From: an uncultured Oscillospiraceae bacterium
Lineage (GTDB): Bacteria; Bacillota; Clostridia; Oscillospirales; Oscillospiraceae
Direction: 5' to 3'
Assembly (NCBI GenBank): GCA_934546685.1
Contig: CAKTEB010000061.1
Location: forward strand, 1 to 15,203
DNA: 15,203 nt
In this document: one piece after another, positions 1-8,177 of the stretch
Position numbering within the stretch: position 1 is the stretch's first letter
Layout of the letters: each line of letters opens with the position of its first letter
Made by a program: the position numbers and the translations under genes
The notes under the pieces: generated by a model
Database searches by the model: none
Told to the model about the DNA's origin: nothing
The model's input: the letters and a program-made list of their open reading frames with translations, nothing else

Positions 1-1952
1 GTCTGGCCGTTGTCTGCCAGGACGTGGACAGCCTCTTCGATGTGGACACCGTTATGAACATCACCAACAAGGTCACGGAGATCACCGGCGCCAGCTACGG
101 CCAGAGCAAGGACAAGGACGTTTCCCTGCGCGTCATCACTGACCACATCCGCTCCGCCACCTTTATGATCTGCGACGGCGTGCTGCCCTCCAACGAGGGC
201 CGTGGCTATGTGCTCCGCCGTCTGCTCCGCCGGGCTGCCCGCCACGGCAAGCTTCTGGGCGTCAACGAGCCCTTCCTCTACAAGGTCTGCGACACTGTAG
301 TCCATGAGAACGAGGGCCACTATCCCGAGCTCCGGGAGCGCCAGGCCTATATCACCAAGGTCATCCGTGTGGAGGAGGAGAACTTCGACAAGACCATCGA
401 CGCCGGTCTCCGGATCTACAACGGCATGATCGAGGAGCACAAGGCCAAGGGCGAGACCGTCTTCTCCGGTGCCGACGCCTTTAAGCTCTATGACACCTAT
501 GGCTTTCCCATCGACCTGACCATCGAGATGGCCCAGGATGAGGGCATGACCGTGGATCAGGAGGCCTTCCAGGCCCTCATGGAGGAGCAGCGTGTCCGCG
601 CTCGGAAGGCCCGTGAGGCTCTGGGCGATCTGGCCTGGGCCGGTATCGATCTGGGCCTGGACGACGCCAATCCCACCGTGTTCACCGGCTATGAAACCGG
701 CCTCACCGGTCAGGGCAAGATCCTTGCCATCGTCACCGACGGGGAGCCCTGCTCCTCCATCCGCCAGGGTCAGGAGGGCATCATCGTCCTGGATCAGACC
801 CCCTTCTACGCTGAAATGGGCGGCCAGTCCCCGGATGAGGGCACCATGGTTCTGGGCAGCAGCCGCTTCACCGTCACCAATGTCCAGAAGGATAAGGCAG
901 GAAAGTACCTCCACTACGGCGTCATGGATAATGGCACCCTGGAGGTGGAGCAGACCGTGGACTGCACGGTAGACAAGGAGCGCCGAGACGCCATCTCCCG
1001 CGCCCACTCCGCCACCCATCTGCTCCAGACCGCCCTCCAGCATGTGCTGGGCGACCATGTGCATCAGGCTGGTTCTCTCAACACCCCCGACCACATCCGC
1101 TTTGACTTCACCCACTTCTCCGCCATCACCGAGGACGAGATCAAGGAGATCACGGAATTCGTCAACGACGCGATCCTGGTGGGCCTGCCCATCACCACCC
1201 AGGTCATGAGCATCGACGAGGCCAAGAAGGAGGGCGCTATGGCCCTGTTTGGCGAGAAGTACGGCGACACCGTCCGGGTGGTCTCCATGGGCGGCGTATC
1301 CAAGGAGCTCTGCGGCGGCACCCATCTTACCAACACCGCCAAGATCGGCGCCTTCACCATCATCACCGAGGGCTCTGTGGCCTCCGGCGTCCGCCGGATC
1401 GAAGCTCTGGTGGGCAAGGAGAGCCTGCGTCTGGCCGCCGCCAACACCTTCCAGCTCCGGAAGGCCGCCGCTGTTATGAAGACCACGCCCCACGAGGTGC
1501 TGGTCCGCCTGGATCAGGTGATCCGGGAGGGTAAGGAGCTCCGGCAGCAGCTGGATCAGATGCAGAGCAAGCTGCTGGCCAGCGATGCCGAGCGGTTCCT
1601 GTACGCCGCCAAGAAGGTGGAGGGGCTGAACGTCATCACCACCACCCTGTCCTCCATGAGTGCCGGCGCCCTGCGGAAGATCGGCGATATGCTCCGGGAG
1701 AAGGACGACAGCGTGGTCGCGGTGCTGTCCTCCGTTTCCGACGAGAAGATCACCTTCAACGCCGTCTGTGGCAAGAAGGCCGTAGCTGCCGGCATCAAGG
1801 CCGGTGACCTGATCCGCACCGTTACCGCCATTACCGGCGGCTCCGGCGGCGGCAAGCCCGATTCCGCCATGGGCGGCGGCAAGGATCCTCTGATGCTGGA
1901 CAACGCCCTGGCCGTGGTAGACAACTTTGTATCCGAGCATGTGAAAAAGTAA
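1..1952 (+). CDS. alaS: Alanyl-tRNA synthetase, C-terminal part (5' end outside window)
   Basis: Cytoplasmic enzyme that attaches alanine to tRNA-Ala and hydrolyses mischarged Ser/Gly-tRNA-Ala. The reading frame is open from base 3, so the gene begins upstream: 649 codons are visible against about 875 in the family, and the missing part is most of the N-terminal aminoacylation core. The first visible residues (LAVVCQDVDSLFDVDTV) match the end of that catalytic domain. The editing domain shows the zinc/active-site motif HSATH (codons at 1005-1019) and the partner CGGTH (1311-1325). The extreme C-terminus has the glycine-rich GGSGGGKPDSAMGGG stretch of the C-Ala domain, which binds the tRNA elbow. 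The stop TAA overlaps the ribosome binding site of the HIT gene, so the two are co-transcribed. No defects seen. Confidence 0.97.
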   Translation, partial: LAVVCQDVDSLFDVDTVMNITNKVTEITGASYGQSKDKDVSLRVITDHIRSATFMICDGVLPSNEGRGYVLRRLLRRAARHGKLLGVNEPFLYKVCDTVVHENEGHYPELRERQAYITKVIRVEEENFDKTIDAGLRIYNGMIEEHKAKGETVFSGADAFKLYDTYGFPIDLTIEMAQDEGMTVDQEAFQALMEEQRVRARKAREALGDLAWAGIDLGLDDANPTVFTGYETGLTGQGKILAIVTDGEPCSSIRQGQEGIIVLDQTPFYAEMGGQSPDEGTMVLGSSRFTVTNVQKDKAGKYLHYGVMDNGTLEVEQTVDCTVDKERRDAISRAHSATHLLQTALQHVLGDHVHQAGSLNTPDHIRFDFTHFSAITEDEIKEITEFVNDAILVGLPITTQVMSIDEAKKEGAMALFGEKYGDTVRVVSMGGVSKELCGGTHLTNTAKIGAFTIITEGSVASGVRRIEALVGKESLRLAAANTFQLRKAAAVMKTTPHEVLVRLDQVIREGKELRQQLDQMQSKLLASDAERFLYAAKKVEGLNVITTTLSSMSAGALRKIGDMLREKDDSVVAVLSSVSDEKITFNAVCGKKAVAAGIKAGDLIRTVTAITGGSGGGKPDSAMGGGKDPLMLDNALAVVDNFVSEHVKK

Positions 1953-1966
1953 GGAGGACAAGGACA

Positions 1967-2305
1967 ATGGAAGACTGCATTTTCTGCAAGATCATGGCCG
2001 GTGAGATTCCCACCACCAAGGTCTACGAGGACGACCTCTGCTTCGCATTCAAGGACATCGAGCCCCTGGCTCCCATGCACTTCCTTGTGATCCCCAAGCA
2101 GCACATCGCCTCCGCCGCCGAGATCGGCCCGGAGATGGCTCCTGTGGTGGGCCACATCTATGAGGTCATCGCAAAGCTCAGCCATGAGATGGGCTTCTCT
2201 GAGGGCTTCCGGGTGGTCACCAACTGCGGCGCTGACGCGGGTCAGACCGTTCACCACCTGCATTTCCATGTGCTGGCGGGCAAGGCCTTAGGCAGCTTCA
2301 ATTAA
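1967..2305 (+). CDS. HIT-family (histidine triad) nucleotide-binding hydrolase
   Basis: A 112-residue protein of normal length for the HinT/HIT branch, whose members hydrolyse nucleoside phosphoramidates or related AMP conjugates in the cytoplasm. The histidine triad HHLHFHVLAG lies at residues 96-105, with H97, H99 and H101 forming HxHxH. The N-terminal C4-x2-C7 together with H46 (PKQH) resembles the zinc site found in part of this family. The start is fixed by AAGGAGG at 1951-1957, nine bases before the ATG and overlapping the alaS stop. The gene follows alaS by 14 bases and ends just before a strong terminator, so it is the last gene of the alaS transcript. HinT-like proteins can act on aminoacyl-AMP, so linkage to a tRNA synthetase is suggestive but not proof of function. 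Confidence 0.93.
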   Translation: MEDCIFCKIMAGEIPTTKVYEDDLCFAFKDIEPLAPMHFLVIPKQHIASAAEIGPEMAPVVGHIYEVIAKLSHEMGFSEGFRVVTNCGADAGQTVHHLHFHVLAGKALGSFN

Positions 2306-2315
2306 ATCGCGCAAC

Positions 2316-2352
2316 GCGGCTGGGATCTGAAACGATCCCAGCCGCATCTTTT
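2316..2352 (+). terminator. Intrinsic terminator after alaS-HIT
   Basis: A perfect 12-bp GC-rich stem (GCGGCTGGGATC at 2316-2327 with its complement at 2334-2345), a six-base loop TGAAAC and a following ATCTTTT. It sits 10 bases after the HIT stop codon and should end the alaS-HIT transcript. A second 7-bp hairpin without a T tract (2355-2372) follows it. Confidence 0.92.
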
Positions 2353-2369
2353 GCCGAGCCCAAAGGGGC

Positions 2370-2398
2370 TCGACAAGGCTCCCGGAACATGGTAAAAT
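2370..2398 (+). promoter_or_regulatory. Probable sigma-A promoter of the comEC-holA operon
   Basis: TCGACA (2370-2375, 5/6 match to -35), a 17-base spacer and TAAAAT (2393-2398, 5/6 match to -10). Predicted transcription start is near 2405, giving a leader of about 24 bases with the GGAGGGAGGG ribosome binding site at 2413-2422. The -35 overlaps the right arm of a small hairpin (2355-2372). Inferred from consensus only. Confidence 0.6.
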
Positions 2399-2428
2399 GA
2401 TGCCATCACACTGGAGGGAGGGCGAGGT

Positions 2429-4696
2429 ATGCGGCGGCTGATGCGCATTTGTCTGGCCCTCTGCGCCGGTATGGCGCTGGCCCTTGCGCCCCTCCCAGGG
2501 ATGGCGGTGGTGCTGGCGGCAGGCGCGGTGCTGGCACTAGGGCTGCTCCTGCTGGCGTTTCCGGCGCGGCGGCGGATCTCGCTGCTGCTGATCCCGCTGG
2601 CGCTAGGGCTGGTATGGGGCTATGGGCATGAAGTCCTGTTTCTCTCCCCCGCGAGGGCGCTGTGGGATCAGGAAATGGAGATCTCCGGCGAGGCTCTGGA
2701 CTACGGCGAGGCCTATTCCGGCGGCCAATGGGTCACGGCAAGGATCGAGGTTGGCGGGCGCAAGCTCAAGGCCGCTCTGTTTCTCCGTTCCGCGGAGGAA
2801 CTGCTGGAGCCCGGCGACAGCTTCACCGTCACCGCAAAGCTCCAATCCAGCGCTTCTGACGGTGACTACTACAGCTATTCCCAGGGTGTTTATCTGAGGG
2901 GCTATGAGCGCTCCGGCCTGACGGTTTCTCACTGCTCCCGCACGCCCGTTTCCCTTCTGCCCCGGTACATCGCCCATCAGCTGGCCGGTTCCATCTCCAG
3001 GGTCTTCCCGGAGGACGTACAGGGCTATGCCCTGGCGCTGACGACCGGTGACCGCACGGAGCTGACGCTGAAGCAAAAGGCCGATCTCAAGCACGCGGGC
3101 ATCTACCATGCGTTAGCGCTGTCCGGCATGCACATGTCGGTGCTGGTAGGCATGCTGTTCTTCCTAAAAAAGCCCCGGAGGCGGGCGCTCATCGGCATGC
3201 CCCTGTGCATTGCCTTCGCCTTGGTCACCGGCGGCAGCCCATCCATGGTAAGGGCCTGCGTCATGGAGTGCTTTCTCCTGTCCGGCGACGCCCTGTCCCG
3301 GGAGGCGGACCGGCCCACCAGCCTGGCCTCCGCCGGTGCGCTGCTGATGCTCCAGAATCCCTGGTGCGTGCTGAACTGGGGCTTGCAGCTGAGCTTTCTG
3401 TCCGTCATCGGCATCTGTCTTCTGGTTCCAAAAATCTATAGGCCGCTGCCCCGGAAGGGCCCCAATAAGCGGCTCCGGCCTCTGAGGAGCTTCCTGCGGC
3501 TGAACCTGGCCGTGAGTCTTTCCGCCATCGCCTTTACTCTGCCGCTGATGGCGCTGTATTTCGGCTGCGTGTCCCTGATCTCACCCATAACAAACCTTTT
3601 GACCGGCACGGTGATCTCCTGGTGCTTCGGCGGAAGCCTGATCTCGGCGCTACTGGGGCTGGTGCTCCCGAGCCCGGCAAAGCTGTTGGGCGGACTGTTC
3701 GCCTGGGGCTTTCGGTATGTGGAGCTGGCCGCGGGATTCCTGGCGGATCTTCCGTTTTCCTGCATCTATACGGACACCTATTACGGCGTGGCCGCGGCGG
3801 CGCTGATCTACTTTATCCTGCTCCTTCTCCTGCTGGGCAAGGGTGTTCCCAGAACCATCCCCATCTGCTGCGGCATCGTGGGCGTCAGCGTGTGCATGCT
3901 CCTGCTATTTGTGGAAAGCGCCGCGCCGTCCTTTACCACCCTGGACGTGGGACAGGGGCAGTGCCTGATCTTCGAGACCGGCAGCGGCGTTGTCATGGTG
4001 GACTGCGGCGGCAATACGGACAACGCCGGGGATCTGGCGGCGGACCATCTGATCTCCCGGGGCGTCCGGCGGATCGCCCTGCTGGTGCTGACCCATTATG
4101 ACCAGGATCATGTAGGCGGCGTGCCGGAGCTGCTGTCCCGGCTTCCAGCAGACGTGATCCTGATGCCGGATACCCAGGAGGAGGGCCGCCGCGAGATCGA
4201 GGCCGCCGCCTTCGGCTCCGGCGCTCGGGTCTATCCCCTATCCGGAACTATGGACGCAGCCCTGGGCAGCTGCCAATTCCAAATTTACGCCCCGGAGCTC
4301 GGCGGTACCGGCAACGACGCCTGCCTTGCCGTCCGGGCCCAGCTTCCGGCACTTTCGGTGCTCGTCACCGGCGACATGGATCTGGAGGCAGAGCGCCGAC
4401 TGATCGCCCGCTGTCATCCGGAGAAAACAGATATTCTGGTGGCCGGGCACCACGGCTCCAAAACCAGCACCTCCACGGAGCTTCTCCGCGAAATTCAGCC
4501 CCAGGCCGTGGTGATCTCCGTGGGCCGCAACAGCTATGGCCACCCAGCCCAGGAGACGCTGGGGCGCATTGAACAAGCCGGGGCGGCCATCTGCCGCACC
4601 GACCTGACCGGCACCATCTACATCAAGGGAGGATCCCAATGGCATACAAACGTAAAAACACCGAGGACGGCTACCAGCGCTTTAAGGGCATCCTGA
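2429..4696 (+). CDS. comEC: ComEC/Rec2-family DNA internalization channel protein
   Basis: Polytopic inner-membrane protein that carries single-stranded DNA into the cytoplasm during transformation. Its length of 755 residues is normal for the family. Order seen: hydrophobic N-terminal segments (about residues 1-70), a soluble OB-like region (about 80-180), the Competence core with the hallmark ALALSGMHMSVLVG near residues 227-240 and GGSPSMVRA, several further membrane segments to about residue 497, then a metallo-beta-lactamase-like domain from residue 502 (TLDVGQGQ). That domain keeps LTHYDQDH (H556, D560, H561) and GHHGSK (H674), so it is probably a catalytically competent nuclease-like domain. 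The ATG is chosen from GGAGGGAGGG six bases upstream. The final 19 codons overlap the start of holA. The comEC-holA order is common in Firmicutes. A comEC gene alone does not prove the cell is competent. Confidence 0.95.
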   Translation: MRRLMRICLALCAGMALALAPLPGMAVVLAAGAVLALGLLLLAFPARRRISLLLIPLALGLVWGYGHEVLFLSPARALWDQEMEISGEALDYGEAYSGGQWVTARIEVGGRKLKAALFLRSAEELLEPGDSFTVTAKLQSSASDGDYYSYSQGVYLRGYERSGLTVSHCSRTPVSLLPRYIAHQLAGSISRVFPEDVQGYALALTTGDRTELTLKQKADLKHAGIYHALALSGMHMSVLVGMLFFLKKPRRRALIGMPLCIAFALVTGGSPSMVRACVMECFLLSGDALSREADRPTSLASAGALLMLQNPWCVLNWGLQLSFLSVIGICLLVPKIYRPLPRKGPNKRLRPLRSFLRLNLAVSLSAIAFTLPLMALYFGCVSLISPITNLLTGTVISWCFGGSLISALLGLVLPSPAKLLGGLFAWGFRYVELAAGFLADLPFSCIYTDTYYGVAAAALIYFILLLLLLGKGVPRTIPICCGIVGVSVCMLLLFVESAAPSFTTLDVGQGQCLIFETGSGVVMVDCGGNTDNAGDLAADHLISRGVRRIALLVLTHYDQDHVGGVPELLSRLPADVILMPDTQEEGRREIEAAAFGSGARVYPLSGTMDAALGSCQFQIYAPELGGTGNDACLAVRAQLPALSVLVTGDMDLEAERRLIARCHPEKTDILVAGHHGSKTSTSTELLREIQPQAVVISVGRNSYGHPAQETLGRIEQAGAAICRTDLTGTIYIKGGSQWHTNVKTPRTATSALRAS

Positions 4697-5688
4697 AATC
4701 CGGGGAATGGGGGCGGCTGTACATTCTCACCGGCGACGAGCCCTATCTGGTACAGAGCTGCCGCTCCACCCTCCGGAAAAAGCTGGTGGCGGGGCCCACC
4801 GAGGAGTTCAACTACCACACCTTCAATCAGGAGAACTGGGACATCGATGCCTTTGCGGAGGCCGTGGACGCCATTCCCATGATGAGCGAGCACAGCCTGG
4901 TGGAGGTAGTGGATGTGGATTTCTTCGCCCTGCCGGAGGCCCAGCGGAACCAAATGGCAGAGATCTTCTCGGATATTCCCGACTACTGCACCATTCTTTT
5001 CATCTTCGACGCAGTGAAATTCAAGGCCGACAAGCGCATGAAAAGGCTCTATGCCGCCATGGATGCGGCGGGACCGGTGCTGGAGATGAACAAGCAGTCC
5101 GAGACGGAGCTGGTGCCCTGGGTGCTCCGGGAGCTGGCCAAGGGCGGAAAGACCATGTCGGATCGGCTGGTGCGGTATCTGATCCTCCAGACCGGCGGCT
5201 CCATGACCACCCTGGCTGCGGAGCTTACAAAGCTCATCTGCTATTCCGATCAGCCGGAGCTCCGTCAGGCGGATATCGACGCCGTGGTGATCCCAGTGCT
5301 GGAGGCGGTGGTCTTCGATATCACCAAGGACATCGGGGCCAAGGACTTCGACAGCGCCCTGCAAAAACTCCGGGATCTGCTGCGCCAGGACACAGAGCCC
5401 ATTATGATCGCCGCGGTCATCGGGCGGCAGATGCGTCAGATGTACGGAGCCAAGGTGCTCTCGGAGCACGGCAGGGACGCCTATGGATTGGTGTCCCTCT
5501 ATGGCATCCGGGACTTCGCCGCCAAGGAGGTCTACCGGCAGGCCAAGGGCTACACCAAGGCCCAGCTGAAAACCGCCATGGGCCTCTGCGCCGAGGCGGA
5601 CTACGCCATGAAGAGCTCCGGCGGCGATGCTGCCGTGGTGCTGGAGACCATGGTGCTGCGTCTGGGGCAGCTGGGGGCCGCCTCATGA
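4639..5688 (+). CDS. holA: DNA polymerase III delta subunit (clamp loader)
   Basis: Clamp-loader subunit that opens the beta sliding clamp in the replisome. The 349 residues fit the family length of about 340-350. The N-terminal module begins with a degenerate nucleotide-binding region, YILTGDEPYLVQSC (residues 28-41, GDEPYL at 32-37), followed by AEAVDAIPMMSEHSLVEV, which resembles the clamp-binding region. The C-terminal third has the helical collar pattern, including a segment with VIGRQMRQMYGAKVL. The start is supported by AAGGGAGGA at 4626-4633. The gene lies 58 bases inside the 3' end of comEC and its own stop overlaps the next start as ATGA, indicating translational coupling across three genes. 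Recognised from overall pattern and its standard place after comEC. Confidence 0.92.
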   Translation: MAYKRKNTEDGYQRFKGILKSGEWGRLYILTGDEPYLVQSCRSTLRKKLVAGPTEEFNYHTFNQENWDIDAFAEAVDAIPMMSEHSLVEVVDVDFFALPEAQRNQMAEIFSDIPDYCTILFIFDAVKFKADKRMKRLYAAMDAAGPVLEMNKQSETELVPWVLRELAKGGKTMSDRLVRYLILQTGGSMTTLAAELTKLICYSDQPELRQADIDAVVIPVLEAVVFDITKDIGAKDFDSALQKLRDLLRQDTEPIMIAAVIGRQMRQMYGAKVLSEHGRDAYGLVSLYGIRDFAAKEVYRQAKGYTKAQLKTAMGLCAEADYAMKSSGGDAAVVLETMVLRLGQLGAAS

Positions 5689-6272
5689 TCCGGGTCAGGG
5701 AGGCCATTTTAGTGGAGGGCCGATACGACAAAAACACCCTGTCTCAGCTGGTGGACGCACCCATTTTCGAGACCGGTGGCTTCTCCGTTTTGAAGGATCG
5801 GGAAAAGCTCCAATTTCTGCGGCAGGTGGCCGAAAAACGGGGGCTTATCCTGCTGACGGACAGCGATGGGGCGGGCTTTGTGATCCGGAACCGGCTAAAA
5901 GGGCTCCTGCCCCCGGAGAAGCTCCTGCAGGCCTACATTCCCCAGATCCCGGGCAAGGAGAAGCGCAAGCAGAAGCCCGGCAAGGAGGGGCTCCTGGGCG
6001 TCGAGGGCATGACCCCGGAGGTACTGCTAAGCACCCTGCGCCGGTGCGGCGCGCATATTCTTGGGGAGGATGAGCCAGCCCCCATAGGCGGCATCACCCG
6101 GCAGGATCTCTACACCTGGGGCCTCATGGGTGCGGACGGCAGCCGTGAAAGGCGGGAAACGCTGAAAAAGGCTTTTGCCCTGCCCTCGCATCTGGGCACC
6201 AGCGCCCTGCTGGACGCCCTGAACCTCATCGCCACCCGGGAGGAGATCCAGGCGATCTTGGACGAGGCATAA
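5685..6272 (+). CDS. TOPRIM protein, ribonuclease M5-like (DUF4093 type)
   Basis: A 195-residue protein. Residues 1-75 form a TOPRIM domain with the metal-binding glutamate in LVEGRYD (E11) and the acidic pair TDSDGAG (D59, D61). The FETGGF segment (28-33) corresponds to the TTGG strand of RNase M5. A lysine-rich connector (about 100-115, PGKEKRKQKPGKEG) leads to a helical C-terminal region that resembles DUF4093, the partner domain in RNase M5, which in Bacillus trims the 5S rRNA precursor. Bacillus RNase M5 has 186 residues, so the size fits. No ksgA gene, its usual Bacillus neighbour, is seen here. It overlaps the holA stop by four bases (ATGA), so its translation is coupled. It could be a paralogue acting on another RNA or DNA; the family is fairly certain but the exact substrate is not. 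Confidence 0.75.
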   Translation: MIRVREAILVEGRYDKNTLSQLVDAPIFETGGFSVLKDREKLQFLRQVAEKRGLILLTDSDGAGFVIRNRLKGLLPPEKLLQAYIPQIPGKEKRKQKPGKEGLLGVEGMTPEVLLSTLRRCGAHILGEDEPAPIGGITRQDLYTWGLMGADGSRERRETLKKAFALPSHLGTSALLDALNLIATREEIQAILDEA

Positions 6273-6273
6273 A

Positions 6274-6313
6274 AATACACCCTCAGACTACAGAAAAAGT
6301 CTGAGGGTGTTTT
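6274..6313. terminator. Bidirectional intrinsic terminator between convergent operons
   Basis: A perfect 13-bp stem (ACACCCTCAGACT at 6277-6289, complement at 6298-6310) with an eight-base loop. It is followed by TTT on the plus strand and preceded by AAAAAT, which reads as a T tract on the minus strand. It lies between the stop of the RNase M5-like gene (6272) and the stop of the ABC ATPase gene (6324), so one hairpin can serve both convergent transcripts. Confidence 0.88.
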
Positions 6314-6323
6314 GCTGTGCAGG

Positions 6324-7118
6324 TTAGCCCAGGATCATCCGGTCGTTGCTGAACTCCTCGCCGGAGGCGGAATTGAACTTCTCCAGCAGATCCTCCACGG
6401 TGAGCTTCTTCTTCTCCTCGCCGGAGATGTTTAGGATCACCTGGCCGTCCTTCATCATGATCAGGCGGTTACCGTGGGCAATGGCGTCCTTCATATTGTG
6501 AGTAATCATCAGAGTGGTCAGATGATCCCGGTTCACGATCTTCTCGGTGGCCTCCAAAACCTTGGCGGCAGTCTTGGGATCCAGGGCCGCAGTGTGCTCA
6601 TCCAGCAGCAGCAGCTTGGGCTTTACCAGGCTGGCCATCAGCAGGGTCAGCGCCTGACGCTGGCCGCCGGACAGCAGTCCTACCTTTGAGGTCAGCCGAT
6701 CCTCCAGGCCCAGATCCAGGATCTTCAGCAGCTCCCGGTATTCCTCCCGCTCAGCCTTGGTGATGCCGGGCTTCAGGCTCCGCTTCTGTCCGCGGCGCTT
6801 GGCCAGGGCCAGATTTTCCTCGATCTGCATGGTGGCGGCGGTGCCGGTCATGGGATCCTGGAACACCCGGCCGATGTACTTGGCCCGCTTGTGCTCCGGC
6901 AGTTTGGTCACGTCGATGCCGTCGATGATGATGGAGCCCTGATCCACCTGGAACACACCGGCCACGGCGTTGAGCATGGTGGATTTACCTGCGCCGTTGC
7001 CGCCGATGACGGTGCAGAAGTCGCCCTCCTCCAGGTGGAGGTTCAGACCGTTCAGGGCCACCTTTTCGTTGACGGTGCCCGCGTTGAACACCTTTACAAT
7101 ATTGTTGATCTTAAGCAT
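6324..7118 (-). CDS. ABC transporter ATP-binding protein (TrpZ-like)
   Basis: Cytoplasmic ATPase (264 residues) of the importer encoded with the two upstream genes. Visible motifs: Walker A GGNGAGKST (39-47), Q-loop Q87, signature LSGGQRQ (149-155), Walker B plus D-loop LLLLDEHTAALDP (169-181), and switch H207 in MITHN. The DEHTAALD form, with His after the catalytic Glu, is typical of ATPases paired with ABC_sub_bind binding proteins and LivH-type permeases. The frame also has a GTG three codons earlier, but it directly abuts GGGAGG; the ATG at 7118 lies about eight bases after it and is the better start. The start overlaps the 3' end of the permease gene by eight bases, so the two are coupled. 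Confidence 0.93.
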   Translation of the reverse strand: MLKINNIVKVFNAGTVNEKVALNGLNLHLEEGDFCTVIGGNGAGKSTMLNAVAGVFQVDQGSIIIDGIDVTKLPEHKRAKYIGRVFQDPMTGTAATMQIEENLALAKRRGQKRSLKPGITKAEREEYRELLKILDLGLEDRLTSKVGLLSGGQRQALTLLMASLVKPKLLLLDEHTAALDPKTAAKVLEATEKIVNRDHLTTLMITHNMKDAIAHGNRLIMMKDGQVILNISGEEKKKLTVEDLLEKFNSASGEEFSNDRMILG

Positions 7119-8061
7119 GGTCGGCACCTCCCTTTGCGCTTGCCTTCCGGCCGGAAAAATGCTTGCTCTTGAGATAGGGCACCGCCAGGAACAGCGCCAC
7201 CACCAGAGCCGTCAGGAGCTTCAGGTCGTCGGTGGACAGGCCCATGCGCAGGACGACCTGGATCACCACATAGTAGATGATGGCGCCGATGATGGCCGCC
7301 AGCAGCTTCAGGCCGAAGTTGTGGAACACCTTATCGAAGATGACCTCGCCGATGATCACGGCGGCCAGGCCGATGACAATGGCGCCGCGGCCCATGTTGA
7401 TGTCCGAGAAGCCCTGATACTGGCTCAGAAGCGCGCCAGCCAGCGCCACCAGGCCGTTGGAGATCATCAGGCCCAGTACCTTTGCGGTGCTGGTGTTGAT
7501 GCCCTGGGCCCGGGCCATGTTCTGATTCGCGCCGGTGGCCCGGAGGGAACAGCCCATCTCAGTGCCGAAGAACCAGTACAGCAGCAGGATCACCACCACA
7601 CATACGATGGCCAGCACCAGAATGGGGTTGCTGACCGCCAGATCCCGGACATACCGGGCGGAGACCAACAGGTTATACTTGTCCACGGAGACCGGCAGGT
7701 TGGCCTTGCCGCCGCCGGTGCCCCAGCCCATGATCCGAAGGTTCACGGAGTACAGGGCCAGCTGGGTCAGGATGCCCGCCAGAATGGCAGGGATGCCGCA
7801 GAAGGTGTGGAAAAAGCCGGTGACAAAGCCAGCGGCCATGCCCGCCAGAACGGCGCAGAGAATGGCCAGCCAGATGGGCGCGCCGTTGATGGTCAGGATG
7901 ACACAGACCGCGCCGCCGGTGCCCAGAGAGCCGTCCACGGTCAGATCGGCGATGTCCAGGATCCGGTAGGTGATGTACACGCCGATGGCCATAACGCCCC
8001 AGATCATGCCCTGTGCTACCGCACCGGGCATAGAATTCAGCAGACTTACGAGAAAGTCCAT
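7111..8061 (-). CDS. ABC transporter permease (TrpY-like, BPD_transp_2 family)
   Basis: Integral membrane subunit, 316 residues, with eight to ten hydrophobic segments spread along its length. The pattern is that of the LivH/branched-chain-type permease family: an early YITYRILDIADLTVDGSLGTGG segment, a central ATGANQNMARAQGIN stretch that resembles the ATPase-coupling loop (roughly residues 180-195), and a run of glycine-rich membrane helices after it. The C-terminus is basic and cytoplasmic (SKHFSGRKASAKGG). The ATG is supported by AAGGGG about eight bases upstream. It lies downstream of the binding-protein gene, separated by 116 bases that include a terminator-like hairpin, and upstream of the ATPase with an eight-base overlap. 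The substrate cannot be deduced. Confidence 0.93.
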   Translation of the reverse strand: MDFLVSLLNSMPGAVAQGMIWGVMAIGVYITYRILDIADLTVDGSLGTGGAVCVILTINGAPIWLAILCAVLAGMAAGFVTGFFHTFCGIPAILAGILTQLALYSVNLRIMGWGTGGGKANLPVSVDKYNLLVSARYVRDLAVSNPILVLAIVCVVVILLLYWFFGTEMGCSLRATGANQNMARAQGINTSTAKVLGLMISNGLVALAGALLSQYQGFSDINMGRGAIVIGLAAVIIGEVIFDKVFHNFGLKLLAAIIGAIIYYVVIQVVLRMGLSTDDLKLLTALVVALFLAVPYLKSKHFSGRKASAKGGADHA

Positions 8062-8111
8062 AATACGATTCCCCTTACATAGTAAAGTTAAAAATGGGTA
8101 TAGTCTGTTTT

Positions 8112-8158
8112 ATTATAGCAAAAAACAGCGGAAAAAGGAAGCCCCTTTTTCCGCTGTT
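8112..8158 (-). terminator. Intra-operon terminator-like hairpin, with a possible internal promoter
   Basis: A perfect 15-bp stem (8124-8138 with 8144-8158) and five-base loop. Read on the minus strand it is followed by a run of six T residues, so it has full intrinsic-terminator form, about 20 bases after the binding-protein stop. It should lower transcription into the permease and ATPase genes and keep the binding protein in excess. Immediately downstream on the minus strand is TATAAT (8112-8117), a perfect -10 but with a poor -35 at 17 bases (TTCCTT), so an internal promoter is only possible. Confidence 0.8.
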
Positions 8159-8177
8159 CTGAAAGTTCCAGAAAGGA

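Noticed and set aside
1556..2269. Minus-strand open frame across the alaS end and the HIT gene
   Set aside because: It crosses two sure plus-strand genes, has no ribosome binding site and no family resemblance.
4707..5684. Open frame overlapping holA that is continuous with the RNase M5-like gene
   Set aside because: The part before 5685 is Gly/Arg/His-rich nonsense in another frame of holA. The real start is the ATG at 5685, coupled to the holA stop.
6970..8082. Long plus-strand open frame opposite the ABC permease and ATPase
   Set aside because: The product is His/Gln/Asp-rich with no recognisable domain, and it mirrors two well-supported minus-strand genes. Antisense frames stay open because of GC-rich third positions.
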